This document shows positions 11,701 to 23,243 of a stretch of 64,000 bases of DNA, one piece after another. Position 1 is the first letter of the stretch. The number at the start of each line of letters is the position of its first letter. The DNA is taken from positions 1-64,000 of the forward strand of contig DF239926.1 in NCBI GenBank assembly GCA_000507305.1. The letters are read 5' to 3'. A program made the position numbers and the translations under genes. This DNA is from Breviolum minutum Mf 1.05b.01 (lineage: Eukaryota > Sar > Dinophyceae > Suessiales > Symbiodiniaceae). The notes below the pieces were generated by a model. It made no database searches, was not told where the DNA came from, and saw only the letters and a program-made list of their open reading frames with translations.

Positions 11701-13746
11701 ATGCGCTGCCAGATCTTTGTCGTTTTGACATGGCTAGAGCTGGCGAATGGGGCGGCTGTTTTTGAACTAGCTCTGTACAGTCCCCCGCCGAATTCGACCG
11801 CATATGCAGTCTCATGGGATGCGACTCGGGATCATATCACTGCACTTTCCCGTAAATGGGGAAAACTCTATGCGAACGAATCGTCAATTTGTGAAGCTGA
11901 TGCAGAGGGCAGCAGGACCTGCACGAGGGATAGCATTGAAGTACAGATGCGTATCCTTCGAGGTGAGGATCAAGCACAACGGAGGATGAAAGGTCCAAAA
12001 ACAGAAACAGATCTGCAGTTCATGGCAGTTGGAGAGTTGAAAAGGCTAGAACCCCCAGGTGCAGCTATTGCTCTCTACAATGGGCATGATGCCAATATTG
12101 CAGTTAGTATCGATGGACATCTGAAATGCGTCTTAGAATTGGAAAGACTCTTTGGGGTCCGTTACTTCGTACCGAACTTCAGTGATAAGAAGAAGTTTGA
12201 TGCAGATTGGCTGAAAGCTCTGGATGTTGTCCGTCGTTTGTGCGAGTGCGATGAATTTCCTGAAAGGTTTCGGCATGGCATTGTGGTGTCATCTTCTGAA
12301 AACGGCTTTGGAGAAGAAGCTGGACGTCTGCCAGAGTTGGTGAGGAAGATATTTGTTGTCGATGAGTGGCACATGGTAAAGCATTCTGTTGCGCATGCCG
12401 CTATGTCATACTATTCATCAAGTTTCCGGTCAGCACTTGTGATTGTTTACGATGCAAATTTTGAAGCCTTTACATTTCATCATGGCCAGATGAAGACGTT
12501 GGCCAAAATGGACTACAATTTGGGAACCCTTTATTTGGTCTTGGGTGCTCTTATGCCTGAGGTCTCCGGCTTGCCGGACTTCTACATGGAGGAGATTGTT
12601 TGCAATTATCCTGGTAAAGGAAACTTGTTCCCTTCCGACATTCCCCTGTCCTGGTCTGGCAAACTCATGGGCTACTCTGCATGTGGCTCTCCAAGAGAGA
12701 GTTTCCGCAAAGCCTTGCGAATTGCTTTTGAAAGCTCGGGAATGATGCCAATATATGCTGCCGAGGAATTACCCTTTCTGAACGACACTTTGCAAGAGCT
12801 CTGCGAGTCAGTGGATGCTCAAAGAGACTTTGCAGCTTCCATCCAAGCCGAGTTTCAGGATATAGCATTTGATGTCATCACAGCCCTCCTGAAACACATT
12901 GGGGTGAACCATGTGGATGGACTTGTGGTCACCGGAGGTTGTGCTTTGAATGTTTTAACCAATCAATTGCTGCACGACTCCTTGGCAACTCGAGGAACTC
13001 CAGGCACTTCTGCTCCTGGTATTCATGTGCCAGTGGCGCCAAATGACTGTGGCCTTGCGGTAGGAGGTCTATGGAGCATCACTCCTCCTTTAAAGAGTCC
13101 ACAACCTTTGCAATACCTTGGATTTCGTCTTTGGGATGGAGATCTCTTGGAAAAACTGGCAGAGGAACGTCAAGCGCGACGCTTGGTTGATGGGGAGCAA
13201 ACTGTGGCAGAGCAATTGGCCGACATCCTCACTGGCCCCTCCTTCCCCGTTGTGGCCGTGGTTCGAGGACGCCAGGAGTTTGGGCCAAGGGCTCTGGGCC
13301 ACAGATCGCTTCTGGCCGTGCCCAACTCCCTCGAGATGCGGGACCGTATGAATCGTATCAAAGCCCGGCAATGGTACAGACCTGTGGCGCCAATGATCGC
13401 CGACGAAGATTTGGAAAAGGTCTTTGGCAGAGTTGTGAAGTCACCATACATGAGCATGGCACCTAGAATAAAGGATGACATCAAAGAAAAGTTCCCTGCT
13501 CTAGCTCATCTTGATGGCACAGCAAGACATCAGTCTGTAAGCCATGAAGACGAGCCTTGGATACACGCACTTCTTCTGGCTGTTGGGCGAAAAACAGGTC
13601 TAGCGGCCTTGATCAATACGAGCTTCAATACCAAAGGCAAGCCAATTACAAATTCTGTCGTGGAGTCTCTCGAAATGCTAGACAACCTTCCAGATTTAGA
13701 GTATGTGCTTATTGAAGACTGGCTCTTTAAAAAGCCGAAACCCTGA
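11701..13746 (+). CDS. Carbamoyltransferase (NodU/CmcH/TobZ family), intronless
   Basis: The protein has 681 residues from ATG 11701. The frame is open a little further upstream but has no earlier ATG. It begins with a short hydrophobic segment (MRCQIFVVLTWLELANG), a possible signal peptide. The Kae1/TsaD-like part shows GHDAN (128-132), the metal-site histidines H224, H228 and H232 in HMVKHSVAHAAMSYY, SGKLMGYSACG (319-329) and GGCALN (412-417). The C-terminal carbamoyltransferase part shows GRQEFGPRALGHRS (523-536), YRPVAP, HLDGTARHQ (603-611) and NTSFN (639-643). Known members move the carbamoyl group of carbamoyl phosphate to a sugar or antibiotic hydroxyl through a carbamoyl-adenylate. 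The usual DGxGD after the metal site reads DANFEA here (251-256), so activity needs testing. An unbroken 2-kb frame among split neighbours is unusual and fits a retroposed or transferred gene. Confidence 0.9.
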   Translation: MRCQIFVVLTWLELANGAAVFELALYSPPPNSTAYAVSWDATRDHITALSRKWGKLYANESSICEADAEGSRTCTRDSIEVQMRILRGEDQAQRRMKGPKTETDLQFMAVGELKRLEPPGAAIALYNGHDANIAVSIDGHLKCVLELERLFGVRYFVPNFSDKKKFDADWLKALDVVRRLCECDEFPERFRHGIVVSSSENGFGEEAGRLPELVRKIFVVDEWHMVKHSVAHAAMSYYSSSFRSALVIVYDANFEAFTFHHGQMKTLAKMDYNLGTLYLVLGALMPEVSGLPDFYMEEIVCNYPGKGNLFPSDIPLSWSGKLMGYSACGSPRESFRKALRIAFESSGMMPIYAAEELPFLNDTLQELCESVDAQRDFAASIQAEFQDIAFDVITALLKHIGVNHVDGLVVTGGCALNVLTNQLLHDSLATRGTPGTSAPGIHVPVAPNDCGLAVGGLWSITPPLKSPQPLQYLGFRLWDGDLLEKLAEERQARRLVDGEQTVAEQLADILTGPSFPVVAVVRGRQEFGPRALGHRSLLAVPNSLEMRDRMNRIKARQWYRPVAPMIADEDLEKVFGRVVKSPYMSMAPRIKDDIKEKFPALAHLDGTARHQSVSHEDEPWIHALLLAVGRKTGLAALINTSFNTKGKPITNSVVESLEMLDNLPDLEYVLIEDWLFKKPKP

Positions 13747-14038
13747 ACTTTGCAGACAAAGCGGCTGCAAATGGACTCTCTATAAAACTGTCCGCTGGAC
13801 TTGAGAAAGGCTCGCAGTCACTCTCCAAGAGGAATTTGAGGAGGGGAATATATTTTTGTATGTACATACTGCGTGCACATTATATGTCTATATCATATCA
13901 AGCTATACCGTGATCAGAAAGATATTAATCTTGCTGATGACAATTTGTAATCATATATGAGCGATATTGTTGTCTTGAACTGCAGTGTCTATTGCCTTGC
14001 ATTCTCTTTGTTGGACGGATGATTAACTATATTATCAT

Positions 14039-14062
14039 TTATTTATATATATATATATATAT
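14039..14062. repeat. (TA)n tract in gene 3' flank
   Basis: A run of alternating T and A lies about 300 bp after the carbamoyltransferase stop, inside a wider AT-rich stretch (13850-14100). Similar TA tracts occur at about 33728-33765, 37196-37245 and 55140-55190, all in non-coding positions. Confidence 0.8.
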
Positions 14063-15797
14063 GATGTATATTTTTTAGATATACAGACATCTGTATTCTT
14101 GAAGATCTGCGGTGAGGAAGTTGCCTAAGAAATCTGACTTTTCCCACTTTTCAAGTGCTTGCAGGAGGGCCCTCAAGAAAACCAAGATACAAGAGTTGCA
14201 CTATTTTACAGCGAAACCCAGGTGTTATTTTTGCAAAGATACACCTCTTGTATCATTGGTTTAGTTCAAAATCTGACCTGGATTTGTGCCAAATACACCT
14301 CTGTGGTCACATCTTTTTTGAATTTCCTTCCAAAGTCGCCACAAATCATAGATCCACTTAGCAAATGGCAAGTTTTCCGCAATCAAGGTGAAAGAAGACC
14401 CACGAAAATACGACTAAATTGCTTAGTTTGTTTATCATTCACCTGGTGGTTAGCAAGTATAACCACCAAATATTGAAGGCGAAGCTGTTGATGCTTCAGA
14501 AATCGTTTGCACCAGTTGACATGGAGAATCTTCCGAACTTTTTGGCCGAAGCGAAAAATCATACTACTGTTGATGGTTCCAAAAAATCCGGCGATCACCA
14601 GTCGATACGGTAAACATTACATTATCTACAGGGTTTGTATACATCTCAGGTGGTTGTTTGGGATTTCTTCCATCAAGCGTATCTCAAGTTGGCACACAAC
14701 TCTGCGAGAATGTTGACTCCTTACTATATCAACAGATAATTTTTTCGGTCAGACGGTTCCTTAGGAAGCAATCCTTAACCCTTCCTGAAACTAACATAGC
14801 CCTTCCAAATTGATGGTCCTAGGCAATTTATAGCGACGCCAAGGTCACCCCAAAAGGTCATTTAGTAAGGGAATCCTTTTTGGAGTTTTATTACGAAACT
14901 AATACCATGGCACCCTCCAATACGATCACACCGCCTTATTGGGAACTCTTTGATCAACATCCAACCATGGATGCAACAGGGCATCTCCTTTCCACAAATT
15001 ATCAGACTTTTGGAAAGACCATAGGGTGGGTTGAAAGAAAGTATGGAATAAAAATCCTCCCCCCCGAAAGAAGAAAACACAGCAGTTCTTTGAGGGGTTA
15101 TGGATGGCGGGGATCGGTTTGGGGAATTCGTCGACGGGTTGTGTTATCCCATCGTCAAAGGATAAATGAATATCTTAGTTCCTTGAATTTATATCGTGCC
15201 AATAGTATCAAAATAGCCTTGAAAAATCCGGCACCAAATCATCATGCCCGGTTGGCTGAAAAAGCACTCAACCTTGTGTCAAGTGCTGTTGCACATAAAC
15301 AGAGCAAGAAACATGTTTTTCAACCCAGTGCTGAGTGATGAATCCATTCATTTCGTAATTTGACACACAGTGTCACACGTAGCGGTTTTTTACTTCAATC
15401 ATCTCAACGATGATCCGTGGCCTGGCCACACCGGGCAACTGCCCCTTGGATTGAATTAATTGAGTTGTTTGTATGGTGTCGTCACGACACTGCGGTTGCG
15501 TGACGTTCACCGCACCCACCAGTGGTGCTGCAGTCAGACGTAAGGGAATCCTATCCAAACTGGCCTTATATAATTCAGGTTAAGAATTATCAATTGCCCA
15601 GGTTGCTTCAGGTGAAAATTTCTTTTGGGGCCCCCCGGCCCATTTCCAGGGGCTTTTTCTGTAGGGTAAGTCTCAAGAGATGTTTTTCCATCCATTTTGA
15701 CCAAAGGCGGATCTGTCTTTTGCCTGTGAGCTCAGTTTCTACCGGGGATGCGGGGGAGAAGGTAGTGGAGATTCGCTGAATTCGGGTGGATGTTGAT
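14063..15797. other. Gene-poor tract with one small open frame
   Basis: The only notable frame runs from ATG 14907 to a stop near 15338 (about 143 codons). It is basic and low in recognisable structure, and no family is apparent. Homopolymer runs and repeated motifs suggest old transposable-element debris. I do not call a gene. Confidence 0.35.
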
Positions 15798-15808
15798 GTG
15801 GGTTGGGG

Positions 15809-15906
<98 letters not shown>

Positions 15907-15913
15907 CTTGTTC

Positions 15914-15972
<59 letters not shown>

Positions 15973-16013
15973 CGTTGTTTTGTTGTTACGTTCGTTGTTC
16001 GTTAGTTCGTTAG

Positions 16014-16068
<55 letters not shown>

Positions 16069-16130
16069 GTTGTTGTTGTTNTGTGTGTGTGTGTCTGTCT
16101 GTCTGTCTGTCTGTGTGTGGTGGTGGTGGA
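15798..16130. repeat. Long GTT microsatellite with compound tail
   Basis: Nearly uninterrupted GTT units fill about 15808-15984. An imperfect stretch with GTTC and GTTA units follows (15985-16012), then GTT again to 16080. One undetermined base at 16081 precedes TG, TCTG and GGT units. All three + strand frames are open, giving artificial poly-Cys, poly-Val and poly-Leu translations. Confidence 0.95.
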
Positions 16131-16694
16131 CCTGACTTACTAAAGTTAAACGCTAAGCAAGACACCTAAGTTTGCCTAGAAACATCAATAGAATGTTATG
16201 CGATAGGGTTCGATTTCTTTTTTGTGCGAAGCTCATTTAGCATAGCTCCTGCAAACGTCTTGAAGCATTCTTATCCTTTCGGGTGCTGACAGGCTGGTGG
16301 TTACCTCCCTGACCCAAAAAATATTTTCAAGAGTTTACCTGTACCTTTTCCAACTACCACCATTTTTTTTCAGTATTATCCATCTGAAAAAAAAATCCAG
16401 GGTTTTTTCATAGTCCTTCATGCAAAAACCTCCACTAGGTGGTGGCAACTCAAAATATTTTTTTTATTTTCACCCCAAACCTTGGGGAAGATTTCCAATT
16501 TGACGTTCATATTTTTCAGATGGAGTTGGTTCAACCACCAACCAGTCCAGCTATTTTTGCGGCTTCCATGAGGTATTGCACCTGTACGTGATCCCAGCAA
16601 CTCTGTGGAAATTCAGGTCCGCGGATTCCGCGAAAAAATGGCGATAAAATGCCCCCTTTGAAAACCTGGATGATTTCCTCCCAAGCACATGAGG

Positions 16695-16870
16695 GGAATA
16701 TATGGATGTTTCCGAAAACAGTGGTACCCACAAATCATCCATTTTAATAGGGTTTTCCACTATAAACCATCCATTTTGGGGTACCCCTTTTTTTGGAAAC
16801 ACCCATATACAAATGTATTTATATATATAGGAGATTATACTACCCAATAAAAAGGGGATTTTGATAAGTC
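16695..16870. mobile_element. Fold-back (MITE-like) repeat, PQNGWF type
   Basis: About 16699-16745 and 16752-16800 are imperfect reverse complements: GTTTCC, an A-rich stretch, GGTACCC and an ATCC-containing segment on one side are mirrored on the other. The core is therefore a hairpin of roughly 45-bp arms. Read on the minus strand it gives a run containing GVPQNGWFIVENPIKMDDL. I recognise this as a translated repeat that turns up across Symbiodiniaceae protein sets, so it marks a dispersed element and not a gene. A related segment (GGATTATACTACCCAA) occurs at 16831 and again at 17828. Confidence 0.6.
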
Positions 16871-18413
16871 CCATTAAGTAAGCAGTTTTTCATGGAATGG
16901 TTTAGTAACCACCCCCATTGTTCTGAGTGCTTTAAAAAAAACATGCAAGTTGCAGCCAACTTGTTCGTTGTTTTGGGAAATTGCACCCTTCAATCAACTC
17001 TTTTGGGGAGCCACTTCATCTCAACCCTTTAGGTTTTTGACCTTCCCACTTCAAGGATTGAGATTTCCCGCTTGTTAGTCGTCAAATGTTCCAATGTAAT
17101 TTATATACCCAATTTTTGGATCCTGTGAAGATGTAGGTGATTGTTTTCCACCTCAACAATTGACAAGATTCATGAGCCCTGAAGTTTATGAAAAGCTACT
17201 GGGTTGCGAAACTGTGGCAATGACGAAAAGGCCATCGCAGGGAGGATCACTCATTTCGGTGAGAACACGGAGCCTTGCTTTTCTTCATAACTTAATCGCC
17301 ACAATGGCTCAACTATTCGCCGAAAATCTTAGCATCATCAACTGAACAGTGTAAAGAACAAACACCCTTCTTCGTGTTCTTCCTTTTTTTGTGGGGGAAT
17401 TATACAACCCTGCACTTAGTACTGCGTTACTAGGGATTACAATGATCCATTTTTAAGATCCATATTCAATTATTCCCCCAGTACAATGAGTCCAATGAGA
17501 TAGGATTCAACTCTGATTTTTTCCTCAGATAGGATGATCATCTCCGTGAGGGGCCATGAGTCTTTCAGAGTCAGGTTGGTGAAATATGACATGCTGAGAA
17601 AGAGTTCAGATTTGCCAGAGGAATGACATAGCAGAATCGCACAACGGCCAGCAAATCCAAAAAAAAGCATTGCAATCTCCCTTAATCTACCTAACTGTTT
17701 CCTAATTTTGTTTGGGCAGTTTGATTGGTAAAAAAATGACAAAATGCGTTTTTTCACAGCATCTCAACTTGCCCAAGTACATTCAAATGAGCCACGAAAA
17801 AACCTCTAGTTGGTTGGGTTATATAGGGGATTATACTACCCAATTATATAGGGATTACAATAAACCACAATAAGGATCCCTATTAACCAACCAGGATTCA
17901 ATGGAAAGTACTAAGGGTTTTTCCGTGGCTCAAATGACTAAACATAACATGACTTGCTGCTTGCCTAAAAGGTGCTTACAATTGGTGCTTCACTTTGCGC
18001 TTTAGGGGTTTTCAGAAAGGTGGGATATGCCACGATTCTGTTGATGGTTCGTTCGAAATCCGGGAAATAAACTCACCAGGAGGGAAAGGGTAGTTTATCC
18101 CATTATTTACGACGGGTTTGAGATAAATCCCCGGTGGTTTTCTCGCTGGATTTCTGAACCATCAAGAGTAGGTTTAGCACATAAAAGCTACAGCTACACC
18201 CCAGCATGGCGAACCACCTGGCCAACCCCTGCCAACCGGGAAACAAGGCCTTATGGGTGACATGTTTTCGCAGCGGTGCCAGCGGTCACAGGGGATGTTG
18301 AACCGTGTCAACTTGTGCCCAAATGATTTTCACCAAGTGCCAGAGAGATGATCTTGGCATTCATTTTGCTTGCAACCATCTGTAGCTAGTTCGGCTCTTG
18401 TCCCAGGGGCAAG
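16871..18413. other. Gene-poor tract, repeat debris
   Basis: No convincing exon. Short stretches shared with the fold-back element recur near 17395-17470 and 17815-17935 (TATAGGG, GATTACAAT, CCCTATTAA), consistent with decayed copies of related elements. The open stretch at 17160-17345 (+) starts with a kinase-like phrase (FMSPEVYEKLL), but nothing else supports it. Confidence 0.4.
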
Positions 18414-19836
18414 ATGGGGTGTGGAGCTTCGCAGAAGGTGGTGCCCTATCACGGCGTGCCTCCTCCAACACCGTCGAAGAAACGACCACCAGTATCCAAG
18501 GTGGCACCGGTTCAAGATTTCACCTCACTAGCGACATTGATGGAAGCTTGCTGGCACAATGATACAACAAATTATTTAAGAAAATTATATAATTAAATAC
18601 TGTGGATACTGGCACGATCTGGCACATATCAAGAAATGACATTTAGAACCTGTTTGTGGTCGCCTTTTTATCCCTTTCACTCTGAAAAAGGTACCTCAAA
18701 GCAAGTCGACTTTTGGATTAAGAAATCACCAGAAAAGCAGGCCCGCTAGTGTAAGTTTCATGGGGTGCAAAGTTCCATTTTTGGGTTGCCCACTTGCTAG
18801 GTTATGGTATGTCATGGTACTTGATGAGATAGATGAAAGTATATCTTAGTTGGTACAGTAGGTTGGTTGCAATCATCCAGGCTACAATTCCAATCATCCT
18901 GGAACCTCGTTTTTCACATGGCTCCCTGCCAAAGGACAACTCAGCTGAATTTTCCGGCAACATGCCAAACTCGATGACATCTCCAAAACCTACTCCGCCT
19001 TCGAGGTGGCTTTGGCGGCTCAGTTGGGGTTGGCTCCACATGAGCAGTGACAAGTGGAATCCGCTTATTTAGAATTTAGTTTGTATTAAAAGAAGGTAAA
19101 ACACGAAACAGGTAGTTTTATAGAGATTCATTATTTCGGAAGCCTTTTGTTTAGTACTCTTACCGTAACAACCAAATACAAAGGATTTTGAACATCGTTC
19201 AAAGGCTCGCAGCACTAGGAATGTTGAATGGACATTTGGATGTCGACGTGAATTTTTAGGGTTCTGCCCCCTGAATCCCTTCGCAGAAATTGCTGGGAGT
19301 TCGGGTTTAGGTGCCCGCCTTTTGAGATATCCAGAGCCCTCCACAACTTGTATGGCAGATGTTTGGATTGGGTCCAGCTTGATATCCATTCTTGGATCCG
19401 CCTTGGTTGTTTGGACACAAATTCCAGGCTAGAATTCAACTGCAGTTGTGCGGAAAATGCATATTTCTCCAAGGTTCTCAGCTCCCTTCCCAGTCCCTGA
19501 AAGTGTGTTGGGGAAGGGAAAATTGTGACATTGCACGCTTGGATATGAGCCAAGTGTGAAATTGTACCAGTTTGGTTTTTCCGATTATCCTGGCCCTTTA
19601 CTAAACTACCGACCTCAACTATCTTGAGCTGACTTGCACGTTGTTGTCTGATGATTTGGCGTGACAGGAAAGATGAGCCTAGTAAAGTGGTGGTGAGTGC
19701 TGAAGATTTGGTGGACTTGGAGCAATCGGCATTGATGATGCCAAAGAAGTCTTGGGACGCCACTCGTCATGGACCACCTGAAATGCCACTTCCTCCAGAT
19801 CGCCAATGTCATGAGGAGTCTGTGAGCTGGCAATAA
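18414..19836 (+). CDS. Predicted N-myristoylated protein (MGCGAS start), partial
   Basis: The first exon (18414-18500) begins MGCGASQKVV. Gly2 with Ser6 fits the N-myristoylation signal, and Cys3 is a likely palmitoylation site. It continues with a Pro/Lys-rich linker (VPPPTPSKKRPPVSK) up to a GT donor at 18501. The last exon (19668-19836), after GTGACAG, is acidic then Pro-rich (KVVVSAEDLVDLEQSALMMP) and ends at TAA. A possible middle exon near 18970-19045 reads LDDISKTYSAFEVALAAQLG. A small membrane-tethered adaptor is the likely product. The exon joins are inferred and the middle of the protein is uncertain. Confidence 0.5.
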
Positions 19837-21470
19837 CTAGAAGGTTCGTGGTATGTGAGGTCGCCTATGATTCGCGTAATGCTTATTAAGATTGGTGGTT
19901 CGGAATCCCATGCAACTTTCCAACGTTTCCAAGTTGTGTAAACCTCTTGTAATCGAGAGGTTTTTTCCCTGATTCTAAGTCGGCAACGTTCTGTTCACCA
20001 AATTGGTTGACCAAGCCTTTGGCTGAATGCTGTAACATTGCTTGGTATTTTCGCAATTTTGCAAATATATGTACGGTATCATTGCAACCGTAACTGCCAA
20101 AGCATCTGAAATTTGCTCAGATATATGAGAGTAGCATATTTGTTCCTCCCTTATTCCAAGATCATAGCCTCTTAGGCAGGTGTTCTTTTCGGGGGCTGGA
20201 AAGACCAATTACGAAGTGCACAACCCAACAGCCAAGCAGAGTAGCGAAAGAACCTTCCAGATAGACACAGCAAGTTTACTCCCTGCAGCTGTAATGACTC
20301 AGAGGGCGACAGGAAGAGAATTTTTTCCCATATGCCAGTAGATTGAGAGAATAACGCTTGGTTGAGGTTGTTGCTTGGGAATCCGATTGGGATCCCCATT
20401 TTTCAGGTATGGAAAACAAACAGGGGTTCTGCCTTGAAAGTCCAATCAATGAAATATAACGAGCTAAACACCGCCTGACCATTGCTCTATCGCCGTGCCC
20501 GGCCTCAACAGGAGTACCTACAGCAGCTCAATGGCTTTCGCCGCTTTGCCGCGCGGCCGTTATTATTTGCTACCATGGGAAGTTGGCAATGAACATTTTT
20601 AGATATGAGGGGCGCTGCTGCTGCTGCTGCTGCTAGTGGATCTCATTGTTTACAAGGTTGTTTGTATACGTCTTCTTGTGGTGTAGCAAGATAGCACCAC
20701 CATCAACTACATTATAGTCCAAGCAGGATACAGTATACTTAAGAGTAAGATTACCATTTTGGTTCCGCCGGGCAAATGACTCTAGTTCTCAACAATGCTT
20801 TGTTGGGTGATTGGAGAGGCGTGATTTCAGTCAATGATTATACCTAGATATAATTATATCGTTGCTAGTGAAATTTGGTGGGATAGTGGACTAGAAACGT
20901 CAATCAATCATTGATTCGAGTGACCCAAGTTGGTAGACCCGAAATATGGATGTGTCGATTTGGATAGTTGAACAATGAACAAGGAATTGAAAGGAGTTTA
21001 GGTTGACGCTGGTGCCTGCAACACGGATGTTGTTTATTGGATGAGTGTTTGGTTGCATTTGCAACGCTGAGGTGAAGCGCAATGCCTCAACACTTTCGAA
21101 AGAGATCCAATCCAGACGGGACCGGGATGAAGACCGTGCCCAGCCGTGATTGCTCAGCTGATTCTTCAAGGTTTATGAATTGAAGATATACCAGAATAGT
21201 AGACATGGATTGCCTATTCCACTTTTTGAGACACCCTGTGGAAGTGCGATCGACACTCTGAATCGCATTCCGAAGGGGTGCACAGATTAATGCGTGTAGT
21301 TGCAAGATCGGCAGGGTCAAATGTTGGACCAATTGGTGCTACAGATTTGCTAGTTGAACTGATTTTTCTTGTCATTTTTGCAGGTTGGAAAGGTATTAGA
21401 ACATATGATATTATGACTCCCTTCAATAATGAGGTTGATGGCAATGATCTACGCCATTATTTGTTGGACT
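19837..21470. other. Non-coding tract with (CTG)7
   Basis: No supported gene. A short trinucleotide run of seven CTG units lies at 20613-20633. The stretch 21278-21475 (+) is open and partly hydrophobic (VELIFLVIFAGWKG), and carries the same 'CGGCAGGGTCAAATGTTG' sequence that ends each copy of the tandem array to its right, so it is probably a flank of that array. Confidence 0.4.
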
Positions 21471-21473
21471 GTT

Positions 21474-23243
21474 GAACCAACCAACATCCTAAAAATATCT
21501 AAAAATGGCATTCCTGAATGAAATTTTCAATTTTCGAGGTGATGTTTTCTGCAGCTCCGCTATAAAAAAGGAATCACATCTGAGTCCCAGAGATGTTTTT
21601 GGTTCCTGAAACTTTACGCAAACAGGTACTTAAATTGATTGATTTTGTTTGATTCCATAGGATATACATTCAGGGTACAACATCGTCGGATTGGCAGACA
21701 CCCACTATAGCATGCATTTGTTTAAGTCACTTGAATACATTTCCAAGACTTTCTAAGATGCTCCGTGGTCTTGAAGGAGATGAACATTTGACCAAATGCC
21801 GGACCCGCAAAGTCTTCCTTGTGACATGCCAGACTTGGCATTTTTTGGCTGCTTGGAATTGGCAGCTGCAGCCTACTTAGACTCGTGCCTTGCACAAGCG
21901 ATCGGAGTACCTGTTTGGTTGCCTTATCTGGACGAGTGGCAACCGCTTCGACAGCCAACCGACTTCGCTTCAATAAACGAGTTTGGGTCGAAGGGCTCTG
22001 AGTACCCTTTTTAAGGTTGGCAGGGTCAAATGTTGAACCAATTGGTGCCACATATTAAATCAAATTTGCTAGTTAGCTAGTTCAACTCTCTCCACATGGA
22101 TCAGATTCAACCAACATCCCAATACTGCAATTCCTGAATGAAATTTTCAATTTTCGACCTGATGCTTTATGCAGCTCCGCTATAAAGCAGAATGAAATCT
22201 GAGTCCCAGAGATGGTTTTGGTTCCTGAAACTTTACGCAAACAGGTACTTAAATTGCTTGATTTTGTTTGATTCCATAGGCTCTAAATTCAGGGTACAAC
22301 ATCGTAGGATTGGCGGACACCCACTATAGCATGCATTTGTTTAAGTCACTTGAATACATTTCCAAGACTTTCTAAGATGCTCCGTGGTCTTGAAGGAGAT
22401 GAACATTTGACCAAATGCCGGACCCGCAAAGTCTTCCTTGTGACATGCCAGACTTGGCATTTTTTGGCTGCTTGGAATTGGCAGCTGCAGCCTACTTAGA
22501 CTCGTGCCTTGCACAAGCGATCGGAGTACCTGTTTGGTTGCCTTATCTGGACGAGTGGCAACCACTTCGACAGCCAACCGACTTCGCTTCAATAAACGAC
22601 GTTGGGTCGAAGGGCTCTGAGTACCCTTTTTAAGGTTGGCAGGGTCAAATGTTGAACCAATTGGTGCCACATATTAAATCAAATTTGCTAGTTGAACTCT
22701 CTCCACATGGATCAGATTCAACCAACATCCCAATACTTGAATTCCTGAATGAAATTTTCAATTTTCGCGGTGATGTTTTCTGCAGATCCGCTATAAAGCA
22801 GAATCAGATCTGAGTCTCAGCGATGTTTTTGGTTCCTGAAACTTTACGCAAACAGGTACTTAAATTGATTGATTTTGTTTGATTCCATAGGATATACACT
22901 CAGGGTACAACATCGTAGGATTGGCGGACACCCACTACAGCATGAATTTGTTTAAGTCACTTGAATACATTTCCAAGACTTTCTAAGATGCTCCGTGGTC
23001 TTGAAGGAGATGAACATTTGACCAAATGCCGGACCCGCAAAGTCTTCCTTGTGACATGCCAGACTTGGCATTTTTTGGCTGCTTGGAAGTGGCAGCTGCA
23101 GCCTACTTAGACTCCTGCCTTGCACAAGCGATCGGAGTACCTGTTTGGTTGCCTTATCTGGACGAGTGGCAACCACTTCGACAGCCAACCGACTTCGCTT
23201 CAATAAACGAGTTTGGGTCGAAGGGCTCTGAGTACCCTTTTTA
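21474..23243. repeat. Tandem triplication, unit about 611-619 bp
   Basis: Three near-identical copies follow each other. A marker sequence (CATGCATTTG or its variant) sits at 21711, 22330 and 22941. Each copy keeps an open 72-codon frame on the + strand (21796-22014, 22415-22633, 23026-23244) and an overlapping open frame on the minus strand (up to 109 codons). A fourth, strongly diverged copy lies at about 23685-23990. In that copy the minus frame remains similar with conservative changes (VVATRPDKATKQ versus VVATRPHEATRQ), whereas the + frame is lost, so any ancestral coding sense is more likely on the minus strand. Promoter, splice and start signals are not evident, so no gene is called. 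Confidence 0.8.

Noticed and set aside
14880-15338. 152-codon + strand frame
   Set aside because: Kept only as a note: it lies in repeat-rich DNA, has no recognisable domain, and its composition is not clearly coding.
15786-16135. Long + strand frames of poly-Cys, poly-Val and poly-Leu
   Set aside because: They are direct translations of the GTT microsatellite in its three phases, with no other protein-like sequence.
18040-18060. GTTCGAAATCC, similar to a tRNA T-loop
   Set aside because: No matching acceptor stem, anticodon arm or A-box at the right distance. No tRNA was found anywhere in the window.
20613-20633. (CTG)7 as a coding poly-Leu or poly-Ala tract
   Set aside because: The surrounding frames contain stops and no protein-like sequence.
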